Shown piece by piece: positions 37,601-52,600 of a stretch of DNA of 64,000 nucleotides. The number at the start of each line of letters is the position of its first letter. Position 1 is the stretch's first letter. The DNA comes from Ascaris suum (taxonomy: Eukaryota; Nematoda; Chromadorea; Rhabditida; Ascarididae), in the NCBI GenBank assembly GCA_013433145.1, contig CM024187.1, forward strand, positions 310,001 through 374,000, written 5' to 3'. The notes under the pieces are model-generated. The model worked only from the letters and a program-made list of their open reading frames with translations. It searched no databases and was not told the DNA's origin. A program made the position numbers and the translations under genes.

Positions 37601-40600
37601 GTCTTTCGACCATCCTAGCATTCATCGGATGACTTGCCGGTGAATGAAACAGTGAGTGGTCGAACTGGTTTGAGTGCTGAGAAGCTCTCAGAATGCTCTT
37701 GTTTTCCACTGTTGGCATCTCTATCACCTAAAACCCTCATCTGCTAACTAGTCAATTTTCAGAACACTTGAACCCAATTTTAGAAAGGGAAGAACCCGAT
37801 TCTAAAAAGGAATCAAAAACTATCCCTCCTTGCGCGACTTCTTTCTTCAAGTGCTGTAAACATGTACCTTGTCTCAAAGACAACCATCTGGAAGCAGATA
37901 TCATGGAGACTGTTGAAAAGATAATGCTCAATGGTAGTTTTCTAGACAGCAAGCAAATGTTGCATCATCCAACTTTACCAGTTTTTTACATTTACATAAT
38001 CGATTACTACGACGGTTTTCTCGCACATGGTGAAGACGGCGTAACATTTTCGTGGAGACAACTGAAAAGGGGTTTTGCATACATGGGCTGGTATCCTTTC
38101 AATAATTATTAAAAATAAACACCATCGGTTGCGTCCAATACCTCTTCCGAACGCAATAAACACTAGGTATGAAGAATTTTCTCTTATTAACATATACCTA
38201 AATGAGACAGAAGAAGAGCATTCGGCACTGCAATGCAAAATATTCTAGCCTAAAGGGTTTCAAAATGACGTTTAGTGGAAGATAATGCTTCATCTAAATA
38301 TCAAGCTCAGTTAGGATATGTTTAATTAAGTTCCAGCATTAGAATGCTACTGTTTACGCTTCTTACAACAAATCTTACAAGCAGACGGATCGAACAATCA
38401 AGCTAACCCAAAGATGGAGGAAAATACGACTTAACAAAATGCAATAAAAATTGGGCAAAACTTTGCATATATTTGACTCGCAGAAAACGATCGTATGCTG
38501 CATGAATATTCCTCACGATAACAAATGCAGTAAGGTTCTGCGTTCAAGGAGTTGCCAATGCCAAATGCTGCATAATATATTACATTCCTTTACACACCAA
38601 CAAATACTCCATTCCATCTCAGTTCACCTTTACTCCAACTCTGCACTCCTATGTTGCGGAGGAACATCCTTCACCTAACATCGTCAGCCGTTATTGCCGT
38701 CTACGGATCGCTTTCCAGGCCTCGGTAAAAGAGACGGACTGCAAGATTGAGTGCTGCAATCCAGAACTCCTCTCGCCCAAAGCGCTAAAGACTACATTGC
38801 AATTTTCCGTCTATTTCTGGTTGCATGCGACGAATATTAGTTTTGCTCCGGCAATGCTCATATTTCTTATTATGTGCCTCTCAATAAAATGGAAAGCCCT
38901 TCTGCCACAGTTTACCAGTAAGTTGCCCCGGATGCGAGCTAATCTTGTTTGATGCCCGCGGATGCAACCGCCATTTTATTAAACGCCAATAAAAATCCCG
39001 TAGCACCAATAGAGAGAGGTATGCAAATGTAAATCGCCGTTTAGAAATATTTTCTACGATGGATATATGTTCTGCATTTTTGCATTACTATTTGATATAT
39101 TATCCATGTTGGTATACCAAGGCAATGACAGAGAATACTTTATGCTAGAATTATGCGCAATACACCTGTCTGAGCTCTGTGAGTATGTGCATGACCCTCT
39201 CAGGATAATTATAAGGAAAACAATGGAGATCTTACGACGAATTACCTCCTCGGCTGACAGCAATGTGACGCATCCATTCCCGATCACAATTTTGCGACGA
39301 TGTCACACTCTAGATGTACACGATGAATGTATTTAAACACAACTACTTACCCATGAACTCGTCCTCTAATGGCGTAATGAGTGCCCCACAAGCACCTGTG
39401 GTTGTATAATGCTCGCCTGTTCGTCCTCGACTGACTTCTTCGGCAGGTAATCCTCACCTAAATTCTTGCCAGTTGACCACTCCGTGGAAGCAGCATACCT
39501 CTCACGACGTACATTCCATTGCTGCGGCCGACGCGATGCACTCTGCCATGTTTTGGACATCTGTAACAAAAACATTTGCCATCGACTAGGGTATCGTTCG
39601 ACTCCAAACCTACATATTAAAAAAAAAAGTCTTCGTGCGCTGTCTTTCTAGAGAGTCTGCGCGGTCAATAATAAACCATTGTTCACTCAAACATCTAGAG
39701 TGGTTTTAATATTGATCAATGTTGGCCAAATATTGGTCAATGACATTAAGATACGAATTAATATTTCATTGTCCGCTGTGCAACTTATAAGCGACTGGAG
39801 GAGCTATATACTACAAAAATCCGATAGGTAACAATGACCGAATAAGGGACAGTACAGTAAGGGCCAACCTCAGGAATAGATTATTTCAGAGTTTGATGAG
39901 AAATGTCCCAATTAAATAGTACGAAGGAAACACTGAGAGTTTAGAGGACAAAGGAAAATACTGCAATCAATGTCGGACATATGCGCCTTTTTGGACAAGT
40001 AAATACTAATTCATATTAAATATGAGCGTCTGCATCAAACGCGATCACAATCGAATGAAACGAGTTCGCAATTCTTTAACTTCATTCTGCAAATCATCGT
40101 CATTCTGCAAGTCTCTCCAATTTTTACTTTGATTTCCACTGAATTCTAGACAGGGATAAGATGCAATAAGATTCGAAGCATTAGCTACGTTGAGGGGCAA
40201 GCAAGTTTCAAATGCTCGCTAACAAATCAATCTCTAAACGGATGATTATATATCTTTGCAAATGTGCCGAGCAGTAAAACAAGACATTACTCCACCAACA
40301 CTTCCTCCATTTTGCCGGCACGAGAACAAATACAAGGAAAAAAAGGAAGGAAAGAAAAAATATACCGCATTGCATTGAGAAGCTTCTTATAAGTGTTTGA
40401 TCCAGGAAACAATCCGATACTTGCTCGAATGATCCCAGAAGTTTGGCTGCTTCCGCACGCACCAAAACCTTCAACGAAATCTTCGTGTTTCGAATTTATC
40501 TCCTAATTTTCTTTAAACAATTGCGTTCAACAGTAGCAATAAAACAGGAAAACTAGAAGAATAAAAAGATAAATGTGCACTTATTGCCCTCCTAAACATC

Positions 40601-43600
40601 CCACAAAAATGCAATTTCAGCAGAGTGAAACCCTTACTCAGAAGTCTTGAATAAATGTGGCGCAATTTCTTAGTAACTGCTTCAAAAGCATAACAACTAG
40701 ATGGCCATTAATTTCGTCAACATCTCACATACGAAACCATCGACAGATAAGTTCCTTTTTATGCAATAAATCGCCGCTCAAATACTTACCTCGATATCAT
40801 TAATCGCGTGACATACAATCGAGAACGCATCATCGACAAGCCGAAGTTCGACATTGTTACGACCTTTCACTTCCCTTAAAACAGCACTTTCTGAACAGAG
40901 CAAACCTCAACGATTGCACTGAATTTGGACTACTGTTCTTTTTTTTTTCAACCCGTACGATATTAAGAATCGATCATATTATAATAATCCGTGTATTACA
41001 CAAATGGGTACTACAAAGCAAATATAGCAAAAGTGAATTTTGAAATGATTTCGGGGGAGGGGGGCTCGAAAAGAAATAAAAATTGAACTTGGATGCATAT
41101 GCTCTAACGAGCTGTTCTATATGCTATACAATTAAACCCAACGTGGACCAATGATCACCCTTTCCAAATCGCCTCAAAGCACTAATCATAAATCTTATCC
41201 AGTAGTGATATGATAGATGGCAATATGCAAATTGTGTGCGAAGAGTGTTAAATAAACATTAATATGTGATACCAACATTTTACACTAAACATCGGCTTCT
41301 AATAGAATCGTTGTTAGCTAAACGATCTCTAAATAAAAGACTTGAAACCCTTTAAAAAATTTTAGCAACATAATCTGTTGCATAAAATAAGAGTAAAAGC
41401 TCGTTACGTTTCGGGAATACGATCGGCAAAATCCTTTAAAATCCTCAACGCCTCGATTCGCACAAATTTCTCTGTGTTTCCCGATAGCTGAAATTTATTG
41501 TTACTCGACAGCTGAAGTATATATTGCAGAAAAAACTTCTATAGTTCTTTAAAGGAATGTGCGGTATCTTCGAAACTACTTTCATTAAATGCGAGAACAC
41601 GACCTCACATTGAAAAAATATGAAAAGAAAGACGCATATGTCCCCTTGACAGTGAGACAATAAGCGTTCAATCGCTATGAAAAATAAGCCATTCAAGTTT
41701 CCCTAATCTAAAACGCTGAGTGCTGAAAACGGGATTGGACGATGTGCCCTTTATCACTTTAAAGGGCGCCTATGGCAGATCACAATGCTATGGATGCTCT
41801 TCTGACAATTTCAAAATACGAAAGCAAAACGAAAAGCGAGCTCAAACATTCTTGGATAATATTGGCTCCACCACATTCGACCTGAACTGTGATTTTAACG
41901 GGTCTATTCCCGCAATAATGTGCTCATTTCTCAGCCAAGAAAATCAATAAGGAAATATAGCCTTTAAACGTGGAAGACAAACGGTTTCGAACAATCTCAT
42001 CTGCAGTATAGTTACTGCTGTTATGATGATTAGAGCAATATAACGATAAAAACGCATCGAAACGTGTGATACTCGCAGAAACGATCAGTGAAATCTAATC
42101 AATAAAAAAATGGAAAGCTGTTTGCTCAATCCGACAATAAATACTGATAACCGCCCTGCAACGACCGACATCATAAGTGCAATATGCAAATTTCGACATG
42201 ACAGAGATGTTTCAACTAGTAGTATTCAAGGTAAGTAGTACCTTCTTTGCGACTGAATAAATGTAGAAACTGAGTGATTTGCTCGATTCTGACAGACTGG
42301 AAAGGCCTTTGATGGCTGCATAACGCACTCTCGAGTCTCGATCTTCGCATAAATCACATAATAATCTCTCCATCGCTAATACTTCCTCTTGATTTCTTCT
42401 GCCTCCATCTTAAAACATAATTGACTGAACTTAGGTTAAATATGCTGAGTCGAATTTTTTGTGCAATGTAAAAAAAAAAAAAAAAACAAGAAACCATTTC
42501 AGTAAGAATAATCAACAACAAGTAACTTTTTTAAAAAATCAAAAAACAAATAAGACAGCGTTATAAAGTAACAATAAGACCTTCCTATGAAAAAGCACAC
42601 TTAGAGGAAGCGCAAAAAGGCTATTAAAATCACGAATATGGTGATGCCGTTCATAAATGGGAAATGCTGCAAAAATAAGCATCATCGAAGAACATCCCCA
42701 AACAAATGAAGATAACAATTAAATACCACCCTCCCTCCACTCATACCAAACATTGCGCATCTATTTGATTATTTCATTCATTATCATATTATAAAACTAC
42801 ATCGAAGGACGAGGAAAGGTGGGTGCTCCCTGGAGACAGACCAGCAATAAGTACATGTTAGTAAGTTGCCTGTAAACAGCAAGACGAGATGAAGACGCAA
42901 AATAGCACAAAGGATATAAGATTATCGATCGCAGCTGCAGCTAAGAACGATCGATCTGCTGCCAACCGTCCTAATGAGTAAACGCCTGCCTGACGCACCA
43001 CTGCAATCAGTAAAAGGCTAAAGGTCCACCGTCCTTCATCACTAAAAGAAACCCTCTTTGGCCAACAGTTGCACTACAGACAACACTGCGGAAGATTCGA
43101 ATGGCCCAGTTGGTACGATCTCGTCTTTCGACCATCCTAGCATTCATCGGATGACTTGACCGGTGAATGAAACAGTGAGTGGTCGAACTGGTTGAGTGCT
43201 GGAAGCTCTCAGAATGCTCTTGTTTTCCACTGTTGGCATCTCTATCACCTAAAACCCTCATCTGTAACTAGTCAATTTTCAGAACACTTGAACCCAATTT
43301 TAGAAAGGGAAGAACCCGATTCTAAAAAGGAATCAAAAACTATCCCTCCTTGCGCGACTTCTTTCTTCAAGTGCTGTAAAAAATGTACCTTTTCTCAAAC
43401 GAACCATCTGGAAGCAGATATTATGGAGACTGTTGAAAAGATAATGCTCAATGGTAGTTTTCTAGACAGCAAGCAAATGTTGCATCATCCAACTTTACCA
43501 GTTTTTTACATTTACATAATCGATTACTACGACGGTTTTCTCGCACATGGTGAAGACGGCGTAACATTTTCGTGGAGACAACTGAAAGGGGTTTTGCATA

Positions 43601-46600
43601 CATGGACTGGTATCCTTTCAATAATTATTAAAAATTAAACACCATCGGTTGCGTCCAATACCTCTTCCGAACGCAATAAACACTAGGTATGAAGAATTTT
43701 CTCTTATCAACATATACCTAAATGAGACAGAGAAGAGCACATTCGGCACTGCAATGCAAAATATTCTAGCCTAAAGGGTTTCAAAATGACGTTTAGTGGA
43801 AGATAATGCTTCATCTAAATATCAAGCTCAGTTAGGATATGTTTAATTAAGTTCCAGCATTAGAATGCTACTGTTTACGCTTTCTTACAACAAATCTTAC
43901 AAGCAGACGGATCGAACAATCAAGCTAACCCAAAGATGGAGGAAAATACGACTTTAAAATGCAATAAAATTTGGGCAAAACTTTGCATATATTTGACTCG
44001 CAGAAAACGATCGTATGCTGCATGAATATTCCTCACGATAACAAATGCAGTAAGGTTCTGCGTTCAAGAGTTGCCAATGCCAAATGCTGCATAATATATT
44101 ACATTCCTTTACCACCCAACAAATACTCCATTCCATCTCAGTTCACCTTACTCCAACTCTGCACTCCTATGTTGGCGGAGGAACATCCTTCACCTAACAT
44201 CGTCAGCCGTTATTGCCGTCTACGGATCGCTTTCCCAGGCCTCGGTAAAAGAGACGGACTGCAAGATTGAGTGCTGCAATCCAGAACTCCTCTCGCCCAA
44301 AGCGCTAAAGACTACATTGCAATTTCCCGTCTATTTCTGGTTGCATGCGACGAATATTAGTTTTGCTCCGGCAATGTATTTCTTATTATGTGCCTCTCAA
44401 TAAATGGAAGCCTTCTGCCACAGTTTACCAGTAAGTTGCCCCGGATGCGAGCTAATCTTGTTTGATGCCCGCGGATGCAACCGCCATTTTATTAAACGCC
44501 AATAAAAATCCCGTAGCACCAATAGAGAGAGGTATGCAAATGTAAATCGCCGTTTAGAAATATTTTCTACGATGGATATATGTTCTGCATTTTTGCATTA
44601 CTATTTGATATATTATCCATGTTGGGTATACCAAGGCAATGACAGAGAATACTTTATGCTAGAATTATGCGCAATACACCTGTCTGAGCTCTGTGAGTAT
44701 GTGCATGACCCTCTCAGGATAATTATAAGGAAACAATGGAGATCTTACGACGAATTACCTCCTCGGCTGACAGCAATGTGACGCATCCATTCCCGATCAC
44801 AATTCTTGCGACGATGTCACACTCTAGATGTACACGATGAATGTATTTAACACAACTACTTACCCATGAACTCGTCCTCTAAAGCGTAATGAGTGCCCCA
44901 CAAGCACCTGTTGGTATAATGCTCGCCTGTTCGTCCTCGACTGACTTCTTCGGCAGGTACATCCTCACCTAATTTCTTGCCAGTTGACCACTCCGTGGAA
45001 GCAGCATACCTCTCACGACGTACATTCCATTGCTGCGGCCGACGCGATGCACTCTGCCATGTTTTGGACATCTGTAACAAAAACATTTGCCATCGACTAG
45101 GGTATCCGTTCGACTCAAACCTACATATTAAAAAAAAAAAGTCTTCGTGCGCTGTCTTTCTAGAGAGTCTGCGGTCAATAATAAACCATTGTTCACTCAA
45201 ACATCTAGAGTGGTTTTAATATTGATCAATGTTGGCCAAATATTGGTCAATGACATTAAGATACGAATTAATATTTCATTGTCCGCTGTGCAACTTATAA
45301 GCGACTGGAGGTGCTATACTACAAAAATCCGATAGGTAACAATGACCGAATAAGGGACAGTACAGTAAGGGCCAACCTCAGGAATAGATTATTTCAGAGT
45401 TTGATGAGAAATGTCCCAATTAAATAGTACGAAGGAAACACTGAGAGTTTAGAGGGACAAAGGAAAATACTGCAATCAATGTCGGACATATGCGCCTTTT
45501 TGGACAAGTAAATACTAATTCATATTAAAATATGAGCGTCTGCATCAAACGCGATCACAATCGAATGAACGAGTTCGCAATTCTTTAACTTCATTCTGCA
45601 AATCATCGTCATTCTGCAAGTCCTCTTCAATTTTTACTTTGATTCCACTGAATTCTAGACAGAGGATAAGATGCAATAAGATTCGAAGCATTAGCTGACG
45701 TTGAGGGGCAAGCAAGTTTCAAATGCTCGCTAACAAATCAATCTCTAAACGGATGGATAAATATATCTTTGCAAATGTGCCGAGCAGTAAAACAAGACAT
45801 TACTCCACCAACACTTCCTCCATTTTGCCGGCACGAGAACAAATACAAGGAAAAACAGGAAGGAAAGAAAAAATATACCCGCATTGCATTGAGAAGCTTC
45901 TTATCAAGTGTTTGATCCAGGAAACAATCCGATACTTGCTCGAATGATCCCAGAAGTTTGGCTGCTTCCGCACGCACCAAAACCTTCAACGAAATCTTCG
46001 TGTTCGAATTTATCTCCTAATTTCTCATTAAACAATTGCGTTCAACAGTAGCAATAAAACAGGAAAACTAGAAGAATAAAAAGATAAATGTGCACTTATT
46101 GCCCTCCTAAACATCCCACAAAAAATGCAATTTCAGCAGGTGAACCCTTACGTCAGAAGTCTTGAATAAATGTGGCGCAATTTCTTAGTAACTGCTTCAA
46201 AAGCATAACAACTAGATGGCCATTATTTCGTCAACATCTCACATACGAAACCATCGACAGATAAGTTCCTTTATTATGCAATAAATCGCCGCTCAAATAC
46301 TTACCTCGATATCATTAATCGCGTGACATACAATCGAGAACGCATCATCGACAAGCCGAAGTTCGACATTGTTACGACCTTTCACTTCCCTTAAAACAGC
46401 ACTTTCTGAACAGAGCAAACCTCAACGATTGCACTGAATTTGGACTACTGTTCTTTTTTTCAACCCGTACGATATTAAGAATCGATCATATTATAATAAT
46501 CCGTGTATTACACAAATGGGTACTACAAAGCAAATATAGCAAAAGTGAATTTTGAAATGATTTCGGGGGAGGGGGGCTCGAAAAAGAAATAAAAATTGAA

Positions 46601-49600
46601 CTTGGATGCATATGCTCTAACGAGCAGTTCTATATGCTATACAATTAAACCCAACGTGGACCAATGATCACCCTTTCCAAATCGCCTCAAAGCACTAATC
46701 ATTAAATCTTATCCAGTAGTGATATGATAGATGGCAATCATATGCAAATTGTGTGCGAAGAGTGTTAAATAAACATTAATATGTGATACCAACATTTTAC
46801 ACTAAACATCGGCTTCTATTAGAATCGTTGTTAGCTAAACGATCTCTAAATAAAAGACTTGAACCCTTTAAAAAATTTTAGCAACATAATCTGTTGCATA
46901 AAATAAGAGTAAAGCTCGTTACGTTTCGGGAATACGATCGGCAAAATCCTTTAAAATCCTCAACGCCTCGATTCGCACAAAATTTCTCTGTGTTTCCCGA
47001 TAGCTGAAATTTATTGTTACTCGACAGCTGAAGTATATATTGCAGAAAAAACTTCTATAGTTCTTTAAAGGAATGTGCGGTATCTTCGAAACTACTTTCA
47101 TTAAATGCGAGAACACGACCTCACATTTGAAAAAATATGAAAAGAAAGACGCATATGTCCCCTTGACAGTGAGACAATAAGCGTTCAATCGCTATGAAAA
47201 ATAAGCCATTCAAGTTTCCCTAATCTAAAACGCTGAGTGCTGAAAACGGGATTGGACGATGTGCCCTTTATCACTTTAAAGGGCGCCTATGGCAGATATC
47301 AATGCTATGGATGCTCTTCTGACAATTTCAAATACGAAAGCAAAACGAAAAGCGAGCTCAAACATTCTTGGATAATATTGGCTCCACCACATTCGACCTG
47401 AACTGTGATTTTAACGGGTCTATTCCCGCAATAATGTGCTCATTTCTCAGCCAAGAAAATCATAAGGAAAATATAGCCTTTAAACGTGGAAGACAAACGG
47501 TTTCGAACAATCTCATCTGCAGTATAGTTACTGCTGTTATGATGATTAGAGCAATATAACGATAAACAACGCATCGAAACGTGTGATACTCGCAGAAACG
47601 ATCAGTGAAATCTAATCAATAAAAAAATGGAAAGCTGTTTGCTCAATCCGACAATAAAATACTGATAACCGCCCTGCAACGACCGACATCATAAGTGCAA
47701 TATGCAAATTTCGACATGACAGAGATGTTTCAACTAGTAGTATTCAAGGTAAGTAGTACCTTCTTTGCGACTGAATAAATGTAGAAACTGAGTGATTTGC
47801 TCGATTCTGACAGACTGGAAAGGCCTTTGATGGCTGCATAACGCACTCTCGAGTCTCGATCTTCGCATAAATCACATAATAATCTCTCCATCGCTAATAC
47901 TTCCTCTTGATTTCTTCTGCCTCCATCTTAAACATAATTGACTGAACTTAAGGTTAAATATGCTGAGTCGAATTTTTTGTGCAATGTAAAAAAAAAAAAA
48001 AAAACAAGAAACCATTTCAGTAAGAATAATCAACAACAAGTAACTTTTTAAAAAATCAAAAAACAAATAAGACAGCGTTATAAAGTAACAATAAGACCTT
48101 CCTATGAAAAAGCACACTTAGAGGAAGCGCAAAAAGGCTATTAAAATCACGAATATGGTGATGCCGTTCATAAATGGGAAATGCTGCAAAAATAAGCATC
48201 ATTCGAAGAACATCCCCAAACAATGAAGATAACAATTAAATACCACCCTCCCTCCACTCCAAACATTGCGCATCTATTTGATTATTTCATTCATTATCAT
48301 ATTATAAAACTACATCGAAGGACGAGGAAAGGTGGGTGCTCCCTGGAGACAGACCAGCAATAAGTACATGTTAGTAAGTAGCCTGTAAACAGCAAGACGA
48401 GATGAAGACGCAAAATAGCACAAGGATATAAGATTATCGATCGCAGCTGCAGCTAAGAACGATCGATCTGCTGCCAACCGTCCTAATGAGTAAACGCCTG
48501 CCTGACGCACCACTGCAATCAGTAAAAGGCTAAAGGTCCACCGTCCTTCATCACTAAAAGAAACCCTCTTTGGCCAACAGTTGCACTACAGACAACACTG
48601 CGGAAGATTCGAATGGCCCAGTTGGTACGATCTCGTCTTTCGACCATCCTAGCATTCATCGGATGACTTGACCGGTGAATGAAACAGTGAGTGGTCGAAC
48701 TGGTTTGAGTGCTGGAAGCTCTCAGAATGCTCTTGTTTTCCACTGTTGGCATCTCTATCACCTAAAACCCTCATCTGCTAACTAGTCAATTTTCAGAACA
48801 CTTGAACCCAATTTTAGAAAGGGAAGAACCCGATTCTAAAAAGGAATCAAAAACTATCCCTCCTTGCGCGACTTCTTTCTTCAAGTGCTGTAAAATGTAC
48901 CTTTTCTCAAACGAACCATCTGGAAGCAGATATTATGGAGACTGTTGAAAAGATAATGCTCAATGGTAGTTTTCTAGACAGCAAGCAAATGTTGCATCAT
49001 CCAACTTTACCAGTTTTTTACATTTACATAATCGATTACTACGACGGTTTTCTCGCACATGGTGAAGACGGCGTAACATTTTCGTGGAGACAACTGAAAG
49101 GGGTTTTGCATACATGGACTGGTATCCTTTCAATAATTATTAAAAATTAAACACCATCGGTTGCGTCCAATACCTCTTCCGAACGCAATAAACACTAGGT
49201 ATGAAGAATTTTCTCTTATCAACATATACCTAAATGAGACAGAGAAGAGCACATTCGGCACTGCAATGCAAAATATTCTAGCCTAAAGGGTTTCAAAATG
49301 ACGTTTAGTGGAAGATAATGCTTCATCTAAATATCAAGCTCAGTTAGGATATGTTTAATTAAGTTCCAGCATTAGAATGCTATGTTTACGCTTCTTACAA
49401 CAAATCTTACAAGCAGACGGATCGAACAATCAAGCTAACCCAAAGATGGAGGAAAATACGACTTTAAAATGCAATAAAATTTGGGCAAAACTTTGCATAT
49501 ATTTGACTCGCAGAAAACGATCGTATGCTGCATGAATATTCCTCACGATAACAAATGCAGTAAGGTTCTGCGTTCAAGAGTTGCCAATGCCAAATGCTGC

Positions 49601-52600
49601 ATAATATATTACATTCCTTTACCACCCAACAAATACTCCATTCCATCTCAGTTCACCTTACTCCAACTCTGCACTCCTATGTTGGCGGAGGAACATCCTT
49701 CACCTAACATCGTCAGCCGTTATTGCCGTCTACGGATCGCTTTCCCAGGCCTCGGTAAAAGAGACGGACTGCAAGATTGAGTGCTGCAATCCAGAACTCC
49801 TCTCGCCCAAAGCGCTAAAGACTACATTGCAATTTCCCGTCTATTTCTGGTTGCATGCGACGAATATTAGTTTTGCTCCGGCAATGCTCATATTTCTTAT
49901 TATGTGCCTCTCCAATAAATGGAAGCCCTTCTGCCACAGTTTACCAGTAAGTTGCCCCGGATGCGAGCTAATCTTGTTTGATGCCCGCGGATGCAACCGC
50001 CATTTTATTAAACGCCAATAAAAATCCCGTAGCACCAATAGAGAGAGGTATGCAAATGTAAATCGCCGTTTAGAAATATTTTCTACGATGGATATATGTT
50101 CTGCATTTTTGCATTACTATTTGATATATTATCCATGTTGGGTATACCAAGGCAATGACAGAGAATACTTTATGCTAGAATTATGCGCAATATACCTGTC
50201 TGAGCTCTGTGAGTATGTGCATGACCCTCTCAGGATAATTATAAGGAAACAATGGAGATCTTACGACGAATTACCTCCTCGGCTGACAGCAATGTGACGC
50301 ATCCATTCCCGATCACAATTCTTGCGACGATGTCACACTCTAGATGTACACGATGAATGTATTTAACACAACTACTTACCCATGAACTCGTCCTCTAATG
50401 GCGTAATGAGTGCCCCACAAGCACCTGTTGGTATAATGCTCGCCTGTTCGTCCTCGACTGACTTCTTCGGCAGGTACATCCTCACCTAATTTCTTGCCAG
50501 TTGACCACTCCGTGGAAGCAGCATACCTCTCACGACGTACATTCCATTGCTGCGGCCGACGCGATGCACTCTGCCATGTTTTGGACATCTGTAACAAAAA
50601 CATTTGCCATCGACTAGGGTATCCGTTCGACTCAAACCTACATATTAAAAAAAAAAGTCTTCGTGCGCTGTCTTTCTAGAGAGTCTGCGGTCAATAATAA
50701 ACCATTGTTCACTCAAACATCTAGAGTGGTTTTAATATTGATCAATGTTGGCCAAATATTGGTCAATGACATTAAGATACGAATTAATATTTCATTGTCC
50801 GCTGTGCAACTTATAAGCGACTGGAGGTGCTATACTACAAAAATCCGATAGGTAACAATGACCGAATAAGGGACAGTACAGTAAGGGCCAACCTCAGGAA
50901 TAGATTATTTCAGAGTTTGATGAGAAATGTCCCAATTAAATAGTACGAAGGAAACACTGAGAGTTTAGAGGACAAAGGAAAATACTGCAATCAATGTCGG
51001 ACATATGCGCCTTTTTGGACAAGTAAATACTAATTCATATTAAAATATGAGCGTCTGCATCAAACGCGATCACAATCGAATGAACGAGTTCGCAATTCTT
51101 TAACTTCATTCTGCAAATCATCGTCATTCTGCAAGTCCTCTTCAATTTTTACTTTGATTCCACTGAATTCTAGACAGAGGATAAGATGCAATAAGATTCG
51201 AAGCATTAGCTGACGTTGAGGGGCAAGCAAGTTTCAAATGCTCGCTAACAAATCAATCTCTAAACGGATGGATAAATATATCTTTGCAAATGTGCCGAGC
51301 AGTAAAACAAGACATTACTCCACCAACACTTCCTCCATTTTGCCGGCACGAGAACAAATACAAGGAAAAACAGGAAGGAAAGAAAAAATATACCCGCATT
51401 GCATTGAGAAGCTTCTTATCAAGTGTTTGATCCAGGAAACAATCCGATACTTGCTCGAATGATCCCAGAAGTTTGGCTGCTTCCGCACGCACCAAAACCT
51501 TCAACGAAATCTTCGTGTTCGAATTTATCTCCTAATTTCTCATTAAACAATTGCGTTCAACAGTAGCAATAAAACAGGAAAACTAGAAGAATAAAAAGAT
51601 AAATGTGCACTTATTGCCCTCCTAAACATCCCACAAAAAATGCAATTTCAGCAGGTGAACCCTTACGTCAGAAGTCTTGAATAAATGTGGCGCAATTTCT
51701 TAGTAACTGCTTCAAAAGCATAACAACTAGATGGCCATTTATTTCGTCAACATCTCACATACGAAACCATCGACAGATAAGTTCCTTTATTATGCAATAA
51801 ATCGCCGCTCAAATACTTACCTCGATATCATTAATCGCGTGACATACAATCGAGAACGCATCATCGACAAGCCGAAGTTCGACATTGTTACGACCTTTCA
51901 CTTCCCTTAAAACAGCACTTTCTGAACAGAGCAAACCTCAACGATTGCACTGAATTTGGACTACTGTTCTTTTTTTCAACCCGTACGATATTAAGAATCG
52001 ATCATATTATAATAATCCGTGTATTACACAAATGGGTACTACAAAGCAAATATAGCAAAAGTGAATTTTGAAATGATTTCGGGGGAGGGGGGCTCGAAAA
52101 GAAATAAAAAATGAACTTGGATGGATATGCTCTAACGAGCAGTTCTATATGCTATACAATTAAAACCAACGTGGACCAATGATCACCCTTTCCAAATCGC
52201 CTCAAAGCACTAATCATTAAATCTTATCCAGTAGTGATATGATAGATGGCAATCATATGCAAATTGTGTGCGAAGAGTGTTAAATAAACATTAATATGTG
52301 ATACCAACATTTTACACTAAACATCGGCTTCTATTAGAATCGTTGTTAGCTAAACGATCTCTAAATAAAAGACTTGAACCCTTTAAAAAATTTTAGCAAC
52401 ATAATCTGTTGCATAAAATAAGAGTAAAGCTCGTTACGTTTCGGGAATACGATCGGCAAAATCCTTTAAAATCCTCAACGCCTCGATTCGCACAAATTTC
52501 TCTGTGTTTCCCGATAGCTGAAATTTATTGTTACTCGACAGCTGAAGTATATATATTGCAGAAAAAAACTTCTATAGTTCTTTAAAGGAATGTGCGGTAT

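Noticed and set aside
37752..37952. Minus-strand frames antisense to the nested plus-strand frame
   Set aside because: They fall in the INTS4 E-G intron, do not continue the INTS4 alignment, and mirror the plus-strand frame.
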